Assembly: GCA_002504905.1 (NCBI GenBank)
Contig: DATY01000029.1
Coordinates: 1-64,000 of the forward strand
Source of the DNA: Euryarchaeota archaeon UBA605
GTDB lineage: Archaea > Thermoplasmatota > Poseidoniia > Poseidoniales > Thalassarchaeaceae
Reading direction: 5' to 3'
Length of the DNA: 64,000 nucleotides
The notes under the pieces are model-generated. The model was not told the DNA's origin and made no database searches. It saw only the letters and a list, made by a program, of their open reading frames with translations. The position numbers and the translations under genes are program-made. Positions 55,479-64,000 of the stretch are shown piece after piece; the stretch's first letter is position 1; every line of letters starts with the position of its first letter.

Positions 55479-56747
55479 TCAGAGCCCTCTATGACCTATA
55501 TCTTTTCTGAAATAAGAACCCTCTAATTTTATGTTCTCAATCACTTCGTATGCGGCTTCGACAGCAGTAACTAAGTCAGGTGCTATTCCTGTTGCTGCAA
55601 GCACGCGACCACCATTAGAGATTAATTTACCATCATTAGAAATTACAGCGCCAGCAAAATGTACAAAGGCGCTAATTTCCCCTTCCTCAATCTTTATTTC
55701 TGAACCTTGAATATCTCTCCCTGTAATTGAACTGTTAGGATATCCTTCTGAAGATAAAACAACAGTAGCTGAGGAATAAGAGAATGTTGTAAAATCATAT
55801 TCAGAAATTTTACCATTCGCACAAGAAAATAATAATTCTCCTAAATCGCTGGAAATTAATGGCAGCGTTACTTGTGTTTCTGGATCACCAAAACGAACAT
55901 TAAATTCTACTACAAAAGGTGCTCCATTCTCATCAATCATCAAACCCACATATAGACAGCCACGGTAAGGAACTTCTTGATTCCTTAGAAAATGATGCAT
56001 TGGCTCAATAATCTCAGAAATTGTTCTCTGTTCTACTGCCGGAGTATATACCGGTGCCGGGGCATAAGCCCCCATACCACCTGTATTAGGGCCATTATCC
56101 CCATCCAAAAGTCGTTTATGATCCTGACTTGCAGGCAGACAAACATACCCCGATTCGTCCATAACGACTAGAACAGATGCTTCTTCACCATGTAGAAACT
56201 CTTCAAGAAGTACTTTCCCATCCATTTCAATTCCGTCTCTCAAAGCATTATATGCTTCATCACGATCGGTTGTTACAATTACTCCTTTACCGCCTGCAAG
56301 AACATCTCTCTTGACAACCCAAGGAGGAGAATAAGTATCGAGAGATTCATTAATTCGATTCAGATTCTCGATTAAAATTAGTCCTGCAGTAGGCACCTTC
56401 ATAGATTGCATAATCTCCTTTGCATACAATTTCGAGCCCTCAAGATTTGCACCTTTTGAATTAGGGCCAAAACAAGGTATTCCTTCCTCGGAAAGTCTGT
56501 CAGATAACCCTGCAACTAGAGGAGCCTCTGGACCAACAACTACCAAATCAATCTTCAAAAGTTTAGCTAAATTAATGATACCTTCAATATCCATTGAATC
56601 AACTTTATGATTAGTCCCGGAAATTGCCGTCCCAGCATTCCCTGGACATGAATGGACATGATTTACAGATTCACATGCAGAGAGGCTTAGAGACAATGCA
56701 TGCTCTCTACCGCCACTTCCTACAACTAGAATTTCCATACCTGACAT
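55479..56747 (-). CDS. purD: Phosphoribosylamine-glycine ligase
   Basis: A 422-residue ATP-grasp enzyme of purine synthesis, joining glycine to 5-phosphoribosylamine. It has the N-terminal VVGSGGREHAL (8-18), the CPGNAGTA motif (about 34-41), VVGPEAPLVAG (about 70-80), the ATP-grasp VKRDVLAGGKGV (about 140-151), the NTGGMGAYAPAP loop and EFNVRFGDPETQV near the C-terminus. Length is normal. Two in-frame ATGs (56747 and 56738) are possible; family N-termini often begin at the second (MEILVVGSGG). It lies between carS and aglB on one strand, with about 120 nt before aglB's region. No other pur gene is here. Confidence 0.96.
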   Translation of the reverse strand: MSGMEILVVGSGGREHALSLSLSACESVNHVHSCPGNAGTAISGTNHKVDSMDIEGIINLAKLLKIDLVVVGPEAPLVAGLSDRLSEEGIPCFGPNSKGANLEGSKLYAKEIMQSMKVPTAGLILIENLNRINESLDTYSPPWVVKRDVLAGGKGVIVTTDRDEAYNALRDGIEMDGKVLLEEFLHGEEASVLVVMDESGYVCLPASQDHKRLLDGDNGPNTGGMGAYAPAPVYTPAVEQRTISEIIEPMHHFLRNQEVPYRGCLYVGLMIDENGAPFVVEFNVRFGDPETQVTLPLISSDLGELLFSCANGKISEYDFTTFSYSSATVVLSSEGYPNSSITGRDIQGSEIKIEEGEISAFVHFAGAVISNDGKLISNGGRVLAATGIAPDLVTAVEAAYEVIENIKLEGSYFRKDIGHRGL

Positions 56748-56805
56748 ACCTAACCCGATGAAGTCTAGGAATTAAATGAATTCTAATGCCATATTGTAAA
56801 ATAAT

Positions 56806-57576
56806 CTAATATGGAACTTCTTTTAGTCCAACTTTATATCCGAAAATATTGAAAGCACGGTGAATAATAGGAGTGACGATTAAAAGAAAAATTATTTCTT
56901 CTATTAAATCTGGATGAGTTATAACCTGGCCATCAAATAGGACAAAAGCAGCGATGAAGATAGCAATTGCAAACGGTACTGTATCAAGGAGAGGTGCTTC
57001 TGAACTTTCATCACCTTCTCTTTTTAATCCTCTTCTGCGCTTGACAAACGAACCGCACATATCTCCTATCATACACGAGAAACCCAGTATGAAACCCATT
57101 GTAAAGGCTGCTAGAGATGAACCAATTTCTCCTTCAAAAATCCAGAACCAATCACTAGAATCTGCATAAATAATTGGGTCAATGAACGGCACTTCAGTAC
57201 CATTATTATTCCAAAGATTGTGGGCGAGAGTAAACAATATTCCACTTACTATACCACCTCCAATTAGTCCATTCCAGGATTTACCATCTCCAAGTATTCT
57301 ATTTCCATCAGAGTAATTTTTACCGCCGTCTATTACTATAACTGGCATCCCAGTTTTATCAGGTATCCATTTTCCAAATAACATTGCTCCAGTATTAGCT
57401 AAATAAGCTGAACCATACATCAATAAAACACATAGTACATTTACAAAAAATGATACTATTCCATCTGTTTCGAAAGGACTTGAAGAAATATCCACAGTCC
57501 TCCGAAAAGACCTCTGGACATGAAACATTCCCTCATGGCGCCCAAGTATTAATTTCCTATTGACTATTCGCAGCAT
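56806..57576 (-). CDS. carS: CDP-archaeol synthase (CarS family)
   Basis: A membrane enzyme that activates unsaturated archaetidic acid with CTP to form CDP-archaeol in archaeal phospholipid synthesis. Family features are AYLANTGAMLFG (about 57-68), ILGDGKSWNGLIGG (about 95-108), GDMCGSFVKRRRG (about 170-182), LDTVPFA and the C-terminal TPIIHRAFNIFGYKVGLKEVPY, with about five transmembrane helices. The first 45 residues are a basic extension not usual in the family (typical length about 170-180). The true start may be a later ATG, such as 57528. The coding start shown is only 2 nt from the divergent gene, which also favours a shorter protein. Confidence 0.85.
   Translation of the reverse strand: MLRIVNRKLILGRHEGMFHVQRSFRRTVDISSSPFETDGIVSFFVNVLCVLLMYGSAYLANTGAMLFGKWIPDKTGMPVIVIDGGKNYSDGNRILGDGKSWNGLIGGGIVSGILFTLAHNLWNNNGTEVPFIDPIIYADSSDWFWIFEGEIGSSLAAFTMGFILGFSCMIGDMCGSFVKRRRGLKREGDESSEAPLLDTVPFAIAIFIAAFVLFDGQVITHPDLIEEIIFLLIVTPIIHRAFNIFGYKVGLKEVPY
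57547..57555. promoter_or_regulatory. AT-rich box possibly serving both carS and the divergent gene
   Basis: The element tattaattt lies about 28 nt before the ATG at 57579, correct for a leaderless plus-strand mRNA. Read the other way, it is about 23 nt from the alternative carS ATG at 57528. If real, it supports a shorter carS and a shared bidirectional promoter. Confidence 0.35.
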
Positions 57577-57578
57577 AC

Positions 57579-59357
57579 ATGACTGACGGACTGAAATTGA
57601 AAACTGGATTCACCTCAATATTACTAATTCTAGTTTTTTTCTCTATGCCCGCTGTTGCTGACAATCATCAAGGAGACATAATCATTGATGAAATTGTAGA
57701 ATGGACTACTGACCAGGAAATTAATCAAAATATTCATATTACTAGCGATGGAAAATTAACAATTAGTTCTGTAATTACTTTTTCCTCATCATCTACCATA
57801 ATTATTGACCAAGGCGGCGAAATTAAATTAATCGGATCCTCTGAATTAATCTCTGAAAAAAGAGCTACTTCTCTAAAAACCCTAGGAATGATTGATGAAG
57901 TTAATAGATCAAAAATCATTATTCCTACTTCAATGCACAGTGGAGAAATAAATGTTATTATCAATGCCGAAGAAGGGGCATTTTTAGATGGTAGTAATGT
58001 CTACATAGATGGTTCGGAACCAATATTGATGAGTGGAATGAATTTCTCAGTCACTATTCCAGAAGGGCAAGATGATACTACTCTCGGCTTCACTGGTTAC
58101 GGACAGTTTCCAATCATTAAATCCATTATTCTTGAAACCGATACAGGAAATTTCGAATACAAGGCTAATGAATTACCATACCAAAATATGTTGCTTCATG
58201 GAGATAATGGACTTACAATAAACTCAGCGGGAAAAATTGAATTGGTAGAAAATTCAACATTATATGGTGTAAATATAATCTCAAGTGGTGAGATAATAAT
58301 AAAAGAAGGGATAATAAAAGATAGTTCTCCAATGATTTTGACAGCCGATAGTTCATCACTAGTTATTCAGAATAGTGAGATTTCCGGTAGTAAGGATGAT
58401 CACTATGTCCAAGCTCAACCTTATTCTAATATTGATTGGGGGAATTCAGAAGATGGGACCACAGTATCAATAAAAGGTCATTTAATAGATAGATGGGAGA
58501 GAGTAATTTCTAATCAAAAAATTATTTTCGATTCGGTAGGAGTCTACTTTGGCATTATTGGAACTGGCCCTAACGGGCCATTAGAAATCACAAATTATAG
58601 TGGATCAGATGGTAAATCTGTAATTAATGATGGAGGAGATTACAGAACAATAGAAATTGGATGGGCTAATGGAGAAGTAACTACTGAAAACGCAGTAATT
58701 TCAATAATTGAATACAGAACGGCTTGGAATACAGAATCTAGTGAAATTACGAATTATGGCCCAACAGATATCGAATTGACATGGGAAAAGGAAATAGATT
58801 TGACTTCAATCAATGTGCCGGATATTGAGTGGGTTTCCCTCACAGTGAATGTCGAAGATTCTGAATCGGATAGCGAAATTCGAACTGGAGTTGCTCAACA
58901 GATTTCTGCAGTTCTAGCCAATAGAGGTACTGCTTCTGCTAATCTATTCTTTGATTGTGAAATAACTGAGACTGGAATGTCAGCAGATATTGGAGGGTAT
59001 CAGAATGTAATAATTGACGCCGGAGAAGAAATAGAAGTTTTCTTTGGTTGGAGGAATATTGATGCTGGAATATTTGGCTTGACATGTGAAGTATTAACAC
59101 CTACTCAATTGGTAGACTTTGAAAATTCACAAGCATTCGGAGGGGGTCAAATATCTACTGAATCTATCACCTGGGAAGAAATCAATGATGATAGTTTCAA
59201 TATGATTCCTATTTTAATTGTAATAATAATTTCTATGATTTCAGGAGGAGTTTACTTTGTTCACAATTTATCTAGGAATGCTGAACAAACTGCTGAGATT
59301 CTTGAAAATTATAATAAAGAAACTGGAGATTATTCGAAATCTTTAGATGAAGACTAA
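57579..59357 (+). CDS. Exported single-span protein with beta-helix-like and CARDB-like parts
   Basis: A 592-residue protein of unknown function. A signal peptide spans about 1-28 (FTSILLILVFFSMPAVA). The next 280 residues are short beta repeats rich in Ile, Ser and Gly (GKLTISSVITFS, GEIKLIGSSEL, GEIIIKEG), like an irregular beta-helix. A CARDB-like Ig domain lies at about 420-510 (AVLANRGTASANLFF). A transmembrane helix is at about 545-565, with a short cytoplasmic tail. The ATG lacks a ribosome binding site, fitting leaderless translation. It ends one base before the convergent archease stop. Confidence 0.72.
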   Translation: MTDGLKLKTGFTSILLILVFFSMPAVADNHQGDIIIDEIVEWTTDQEINQNIHITSDGKLTISSVITFSSSSTIIIDQGGEIKLIGSSELISEKRATSLKTLGMIDEVNRSKIIIPTSMHSGEINVIINAEEGAFLDGSNVYIDGSEPILMSGMNFSVTIPEGQDDTTLGFTGYGQFPIIKSIILETDTGNFEYKANELPYQNMLLHGDNGLTINSAGKIELVENSTLYGVNIISSGEIIIKEGIIKDSSPMILTADSSSLVIQNSEISGSKDDHYVQAQPYSNIDWGNSEDGTTVSIKGHLIDRWERVISNQKIIFDSVGVYFGIIGTGPNGPLEITNYSGSDGKSVINDGGDYRTIEIGWANGEVTTENAVISIIEYRTAWNTESSEITNYGPTDIELTWEKEIDLTSINVPDIEWVSLTVNVEDSESDSEIRTGVAQQISAVLANRGTASANLFFDCEITETGMSADIGGYQNVIIDAGEEIEVFFGWRNIDAGIFGLTCEVLTPTQLVDFENSQAFGGGQISTESITWEEINDDSFNMIPILIVIIISMISGGVYFVHNLSRNAEQTAEILENYNKETGDYSKSLDED

Positions 59358-59358
59358 T

Positions 59359-59835
59359 TCAAATATCTAAAACTACCTGAGCTACCCAACCAGGTCCCTC
59401 AAAAGTAGGGATATTTGGATCGACTCCATTTACAATCTCTCCACTTTTTATTTCTCTGAACACTAGTTCATGTAAGGTAACTGCCTTGATTTCAATTTCA
59501 CGATCTACAAATTCAGAATCAACCCAAGAAACATGTGCCGATATTGAGGATTCATTTATCTTGACAGCTGAGTCAACTAGCCATTGATTCTCAACTGACC
59601 CCTTGTAGAGTACTTCTTCCAAAAATTTGACAAGCCCCCTTTCTAGATCATTATTCTTAATTCCAACAGACCAAACACCGCTGTATCGAGTTAAATGATT
59701 TAATGATTCGGGGTTTTTATCTTGCAATTGTATTGATTGTAAACCGGAAACGGACTCAGAAATAGCACCCTCCGCGGAAGAAGAAAATGCTCTAATTCCA
59801 ATATCAGCAGTAGTTGGAAGAATCCACCAAGACAT
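59359..59835 (-). CDS. Archease (RtcB ligase activator family)
   Basis: A 158-residue protein of the archease family, which speeds guanylylation and turnover of the tRNA ligase RtcB. Features are TTADIGIRAF (8-17), GLVKFLEEVLY (about 68-78), EIKAVTLHELVF (about 118-129) and the C-terminal WVAQVVLDI. The usual HTADIG histidine is Thr here; the aspartate of that motif and the C-terminal DI are kept. The start is the ATG at 59835; a GTG at 59847 would overlap the end of the TSP3 gene. The rtcB gene is not in the window. Confidence 0.85.
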   Translation of the reverse strand: MSWWILPTTADIGIRAFSSSAEGAISESVSGLQSIQLQDKNPESLNHLTRYSGVWSVGIKNNDLERGLVKFLEEVLYKGSVENQWLVDSAVKINESSISAHVSWVDSEFVDREIEIKAVTLHELVFREIKSGEIVNGVDPNIPTFEGPGWVAQVVLDI

Positions 59836-59843
59836 ATTTAGCT

Positions 59844-62800
59844 TCACTCAAATTGATTGCATAATTCACCCTGACTAGGAAAACTCACAGGATCTTTTGG
59901 ATTCGTATTCCATTTATTCTCACACTTATTCAGTGAACCATCTCCATCTGAATCAATGTTAGCATCTGCGGCATCGAATGGATCAAAATCGAAGAAATAT
60001 TCCCATCCAGCCCACATACCATCTCCATCTTGATCTTGATGGAAAACTTCAGAACCATCAAACCATTGATCACCATCAGTATCATTCAAAATCGGACTTG
60101 TCCCATTTTGCATTTCTTCAAAGTTTGTATAATTTTCAAGATCATCATAAAACCTCTGACCATAATCATTCATCGGATCAATATGACATTCTGCATTCTG
60201 AGGATCATCCCAACCAGGACAATAACGATACAAAAGGTTTGTTCGATTGAGACCATCTCTATCAAAATCTTCCTGTCCATCATCTATTCCGTCTAAGTCA
60301 GAGTCTATCATTGCTGGATCCATTGGACCTCTAGCACCCAATGCATTGAGTGAGTTATTATCCACTATACCCAAGGAAATAGCTTCTCCTGAGTAAAATA
60401 CTTCCCAACCATCTGGAAGCTTATCTCCATCGGTATCGTCATTGACAGGATTTGTATTCCATCTGTCTGGAGCTTCTAACTGATTCATTAGTGTATCATT
60501 ATCAATATCATAAATGTTATCTGTTAAAGAACCGTAAGCAGGATCCAAAGCCCATCTACCATTATTTGGTATCACGAATCCAGACAAATTCATCTCATGT
60601 AAGAAATATTTCGGATCCATTACTCCATCTCCATCTCTATCGCCAGATGTGGAGAAACCTTGTACATAATTCGTCCAAACCCAGCCACCAGGGCCTAATC
60701 CGCATTCAAACATGTTATCGCATCCAGGAGGTAGCCAATTAGTACTACTAATCCATAAGCTGTGACTATTTGTATTCTGCTGGATAGAAAATACCTGCAT
60801 TTCCCAACCATCAGGTTGCCCATCTTCATCTGTATCATTAATCAATGGATTTGTGGCTGCTTGCCACGGTCTTGGGATAAACAATACTTCGCCTCCATCG
60901 TCTAATCCATCGCCATCACTATCAGCATTATTTCCATGAGTAATGTACTGGTCTTGGCCGTCTACTACTTCTTCACCATCAGCTAATCCATCATTATCTG
61001 TATCAAAAGAAGAGGCATTAGTAAAATATTTCTCAGTGAGATTCCAATAAAATCCATCCATAGCTTCTGTAAAGTCTTCTAAACCGTCACTATCTGTATC
61101 TCTATCTGTTGCATTTGTGAACGTCTCATAATACTCGACAGCATCTGAAAGGCCGTCACTATCCGTATCGAAAACTCCCGGATCACTTCGAACTAATACG
61201 TCTTTGACTCCATTATCAACTACCCGAATTGTCCAACCAATTACTTCTATTCCATCAATTAAACCGTCATTATCTGTATCGGCTACGAGAGGATTGGTCG
61301 ATCTTCCATCTGTAATTCCATCACCATCTCTATCCCTAGCGTTATACTCATCCAAGTTAGTAAATCTTTCATGCTGTTCCACTACAATAGCTAAATCTTG
61401 TGTCCTAGTGAGAACTTCATCTCCAACATTAACATTTATTTCATAAACCCAACCTTCAGTTTGAGTTTTAATTGGAATATTTACATAAACGCTATTTTGA
61501 ACAGTTCTAACCCAAAGAATAGTCTTATTGACAGGTACATATTCTCCCAATTCAACCGAAATCAAATGAACTGTACTAACTCCAACAAGTTCGTCATATC
61601 TAACCCCTCCATCGCCATCTGAATCATAACCATCGAAGTCAGGATCTTCTAGAGCATTAGCACCATCGTCATTAGGATGAATCCCATTCAAATGTTCCCA
61701 GCCATCAGGCATTCCATCATTATCAGTATCAGAATTTAAAGGACTGGTGAAATTTTCTGGACCCCACGTGTATGCGACTTCGTATTCTTCAACATTGTTG
61801 AGACCATCTTCATCCCTATCACCATAAGCATCTGTTGCATTGGCTGGATTTAGGAATCTCTTATTTTCTTGATCGAGTGCGTAACAGTACTCATAACCAT
61901 CAGGCATTCCATCCCCATCCGAATCCCAGTCCCCAGGACCATTTAGGCGGCCATCTCCATCCATGTCTTCTTCAAACCAGGTCATATCTCCTGGGCCACT
62001 CATGTATTCATGATATGGCGCTTGCAATGTCAAGGTACCAAATTGAATAACACCGCAATGAACTGATAAATCTATATTTCCAAATGCAATTTCATACCTA
62101 TCAGCAATCAAATCTCCATCACTATCTTCTTCCAAAGGATTGGTATCATATCTTTCTTCAACATAATTCCTCAGACTGTCAGGTTCTGGTTGTTCCAAAT
62201 CTAGTAATGCGTCACAAGAATGACCGAATTGATTACCCATCGCATCAAAGGTACTAGCACCGATATCTGCTTTTATTTGCGCCTTAACTTCCGGAGTTAG
62301 GATGTAGCAATCCCAGTTCCCATCAAGTGGATCGAGAAGTTTAATTGGCCCTTGAGGAGTCTCTACAGTGTACGTGTACAGAGATTCCCAACGATCATTC
62401 AACCCGTCTCCATCTGAATCTTGAAGATTGGGATTTGTTCCAAGTTCTGCTTCATCCATATTGATTAATCCATCTCTATCAGGATCTCCAAAGGGACCAT
62501 TATCAGGGTTAGGAAATGTCTCATTCAATTCAGTATTTTCGTCATTTTCATCCGGATTGGTAGTTTGCGGATCGGGCTCAGCGGCTTCACCACTATCTAG
62601 AGGATCAAGCCCATTGTCAATCTCCCAACCATCTTCTAAACCGTCATTATCGGTGTCCGAAAGTCTCCAGTCGGTTCCATAGAGTGTTTGTTCCATTCTA
62701 TCAGGTAATCCATCACCGTCAGTATCTTTTCCTTCGATATGAATTTCGCTATCAGAAGTTTCTATGTCTAACGAGCCGTCTTCCCATCCAGAAACTGTAG

Positions 62801-62891
62801 CCAAACCTGCTCCAATAATTGTGTAAAATCCTGCTAAAATCAAGGTTGCAGCAATGGCCGCAACGGCATATTGGTTGTGTGTCAAAGCCAA
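59844..62891 (-). CDS. Membrane-tethered TSP3-repeat surface protein
   Basis: A 1015-residue protein. An N-terminal hydrophobic helix (about 8-33, AVAAIAATLILAGFYTIIGAG) is a signal peptide or anchor. More than twenty acidic TSP3-like motifs follow (DTDGDGLPDR, DTDNDGLEDGWE, DSDLDGIDDGQE and others), spaced about 25-60 residues apart over the rest of the chain and expected to bind calcium. One less acidic stretch (about 440-510) may be a small beta domain. There is no C-terminal membrane helix. The start is TTG, supported by GAGGTGAT (62895-62902) just upstream. It precedes archease on the same strand, within 10 nt. Confidence 0.85.
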   Translation of the reverse strand: MALTHNQYAVAAIAATLILAGFYTIIGAGLATVSGWEDGSLDIETSDSEIHIEGKDTDGDGLPDRMEQTLYGTDWRLSDTDNDGLEDGWEIDNGLDPLDSGEAAEPDPQTTNPDENDENTELNETFPNPDNGPFGDPDRDGLINMDEAELGTNPNLQDSDGDGLNDRWESLYTYTVETPQGPIKLLDPLDGNWDCYILTPEVKAQIKADIGASTFDAMGNQFGHSCDALLDLEQPEPDSLRNYVEERYDTNPLEEDSDGDLIADRYEIAFGNIDLSVHCGVIQFGTLTLQAPYHEYMSGPGDMTWFEEDMDGDGRLNGPGDWDSDGDGMPDGYEYCYALDQENKRFLNPANATDAYGDRDEDGLNNVEEYEVAYTWGPENFTSPLNSDTDNDGMPDGWEHLNGIHPNDDGANALEDPDFDGYDSDGDGGVRYDELVGVSTVHLISVELGEYVPVNKTILWVRTVQNSVYVNIPIKTQTEGWVYEINVNVGDEVLTRTQDLAIVVEQHERFTNLDEYNARDRDGDGITDGRSTNPLVADTDNDGLIDGIEVIGWTIRVVDNGVKDVLVRSDPGVFDTDSDGLSDAVEYYETFTNATDRDTDSDGLEDFTEAMDGFYWNLTEKYFTNASSFDTDNDGLADGEEVVDGQDQYITHGNNADSDGDGLDDGGEVLFIPRPWQAATNPLINDTDEDGQPDGWEMQVFSIQQNTNSHSLWISSTNWLPPGCDNMFECGLGPGGWVWTNYVQGFSTSGDRDGDGVMDPKYFLHEMNLSGFVIPNNGRWALDPAYGSLTDNIYDIDNDTLMNQLEAPDRWNTNPVNDDTDGDKLPDGWEVFYSGEAISLGIVDNNSLNALGARGPMDPAMIDSDLDGIDDGQEDFDRDGLNRTNLLYRYCPGWDDPQNAECHIDPMNDYGQRFYDDLENYTNFEEMQNGTSPILNDTDGDQWFDGSEVFHQDQDGDGMWAGWEYFFDFDPFDAADANIDSDGDGSLNKCENKWNTNPKDPVSFPSQGELCNQFE

Positions 62892-62903
62892 TTTATCACC
62901 TCG

Positions 62904-62946
62904 CGCCCCCTAGGGGGCGTACAGTTGACTTCAAGATATGATATAA
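62904..62946 (-). promoter_or_regulatory. Perfect GC palindrome and TATA-like box before the TSP3 gene
   Basis: CGCCCCCTAGGGGGCG (62904-62919) is a perfect 16-bp palindrome in an AT-rich context, directly next to the GAGGTGAT ribosome binding site (62895-62902). A ttatat box (62941-62946) would place the transcription start near 62916, inside the palindrome. It could be an operator, or a 6-bp hairpin at the 5' end of the mRNA that affects ribosome access. Confidence 0.5.
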
Positions 62947-62974
62947 TGTTTCATTACTGATGTGCTGAGATTAG

Positions 62975-64000
62975 TTACGAAGAAATTTCATTTAGAGATA
63001 CTAATCTAACAATATTACAATTATTTTTAGAAGAAAAGCTACTCCTAACACTACGACCATTTGCCCTCTCCCAGCAACCACTCATTACACCACAAAATAA
63101 CGCTGGATGAAAGCATGAAGTAAAAGAAATTTCTATACCTCCAAAATCATCAATGAAATCAATTGATTCTATCCTACCAAGTCCTTGCTTCGCCAGATGA
63201 CGTTTACTGGCATTAATCCAATCTTTACCTCCAGAAATCAAAATATGATGACCTTGATTATAGAATATTTCTCTAATAGTATCTGAAAAAATACTCCACA
63301 ATAAACTTCTTTTTTCATCAATTCCTTCCCATTGATAACAATCATCACGGCTCTCAAATATTTCATTTAAATAAGGAAGGAAATAGTTTTCAAAACGAAG
63401 TATTGTATCCTGATTAATCATTGCAAATCTTCTACCCATAATAGTCCAATTTTTCCCAAAATCAATTTCTAATGAGTCCCAGAAATCATGAAAATTTCTT
63501 TCTAAAATTTTCGGTTTATCATGGAACCAATTTAGATTAATTATTTTTGGAGAAGGTATATCCATATTGTCTTGAGACATCATTAAAATCAAACTCTCAG
63601 ACTTATTTTGATTCCATCGAAATCTATGTCTTTTACCAGTAGCTTTTTCCCAATTAGCAGAGAAAATTCCCGAACATAATGGGCCATTGAGCGGATATTT
63701 AATCAGAAATCTAATTTCATCATTATCATCAATTAATTCAAAATCTCCGAGGCCTCTTTCGAACCAATCGATTCTAGTTTTTTTCCATCTTTCAGGATTT
63801 CTTCCTTTTGGAAAGGAGGTTCTTGATATTGAAGAAATCCATTCTTCTGATTCGGATGATGCATGGGCCAATCGGCGACCTAAACTAAGTCCACTCCTCT
63901 TCTCAATACCTGAAATAAATAAATCAAAAAGAATTGCATCAACCCTCCATACTGGATGGAAAATTTTCTGGGAGTCCAAGATTAAACCACATTCACTAGG
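62975..64000 (-). CDS. Partial protein with two V4R-like halves (5' end outside window)
   Basis: The frame stays open to the right edge (seven more codons before the first TTG at 63979), so the start lies outside and the protein is N-terminally incomplete, with at least 341 residues. Two similar segments about 180 residues apart, LCSGIFSANWEKATGKRHRF and FCGVMSGCWERANGRSVRS, each end in a hydrophobic strand. They resemble the last helix-strand unit of V4R (4-vinyl-reductase/hydrocarbon-binding) domains, suggesting a tandem duplication. There is no signal peptide in the visible part. The ligand and role are unknown. The V4R reading is a motif-level guess. Confidence 0.6.
   Translation of the reverse strand, partial: PSECGLILDSQKIFHPVWRVDAILFDLFISGIEKRSGLSLGRRLAHASSESEEWISSISRTSFPKGRNPERWKKTRIDWFERGLGDFELIDDNDEIRFLIKYPLNGPLCSGIFSANWEKATGKRHRFRWNQNKSESLILMMSQDNMDIPSPKIINLNWFHDKPKILERNFHDFWDSLEIDFGKNWTIMGRRFAMINQDTILRFENYFLPYLNEIFESRDDCYQWEGIDEKRSLLWSIFSDTIREIFYNQGHHILISGGKDWINASKRHLAKQGLGRIESIDFIDDFGGIEISFTSCFHPALFCGVMSGCWERANGRSVRSSFSSKNNCNIVRLVSLNEISS

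Noticed and set aside
30894..62891. Acidic TSP3 repeats as a possible mobile or phase-variable repeat array
   Set aside because: The repeats are conserved at the protein level but diverged in DNA sequence, as in ordinary calcium-binding repeats, and no recombination signals are seen.

Overview
The window looks like a chromosomal piece of an AT-rich marine archaeon of the Thermoplasmatota, most probably Candidatus Poseidoniales (Marine Group II); Marine Group III cannot be excluded by eye. The evidence is an archaeal-type 23S rRNA 5' end with no 16S rRNA or tRNA next to it, archaeal information-processing genes (Rnp4, archaeal PheT, archaeal GluRS, S15, ArcS, UPF0201, archease, type II GAPDH, CarS), GGTGA-type ribosome binding sites with many GTG and TTG starts, TATA-like boxes, and several very large secreted or membrane-anchored proteins with subtilase, CARDB/NEW3-like, beta-helix and thrombospondin type 3 (TSP3) calcium-binding repeats. 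I see no CRISPR array, insertion sequence, integrase or tRNA gene.

Layout. 1-895: 5' part of a 23S rRNA gene on the minus strand with its leader and promoter region. 896-9801 (minus): an ArsB/NhaD-type ion transporter, a CRM-domain RNA-binding protein, RNase P subunit 4, adenylate kinase, a 1599-residue membrane-anchored subtilase and type II GAPDH. 9802-9957 is a divergent promoter region with two inverted repeats, each around a TATA-like box. 9958-18928 (plus): a GXGXG-domain glutamate-synthase-like protein, PheT, an SGNH-hydrolase membrane protein, RNase HII and GluRS. 19009-30853: membrane proteins of unknown function, a degenerate DHH-like protein beside S15, the archaeosine synthase ArcS, DnaJ, UPF0201, a fusion of a pyroglutamyl-peptidase-like domain with a Nudix domain, and small hypothetical proteins. 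30894-36614: a 1906-residue TSP3/beta-propeller surface protein. 36801-40137: an MBL-fold hydrolase and a winged-helix/STAND ATPase/TPR regulator. 40206-55359: a surface block with a 1406-residue beta-helix protein, a membrane subtilase and a 3173-residue oligosaccharyltransferase (AglB). 55479-64000: PurD, CarS, a membrane protein, archease, a second TSP3 protein and a partial duplicated V4R-like protein running off the window.

How the genes fit together. Housekeeping genes (translation, tRNA and rRNA maturation, purine and lipid synthesis, central carbon metabolism) alternate with a large investment in exported proteins. AglB would N-glycosylate exported proteins, the two subtilases and the SGNH protein could process polymers or surface proteins, and the TSP3 and beta-helix proteins are likely cell-surface adhesins or binding proteins. 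Several exported proteins end in a transmembrane helix with a sizeable cytoplasmic tail. No single new multi-gene system stands out. The best leads are the giant AglB with about 2200 extra residues, the C15-Nudix fusion with all key residues intact, the two TATA-spanning inverted repeats at the gap/GXGXG junction, and the degenerate DHH-like partner of S15. All family assignments come from reading motifs; no database search was run.
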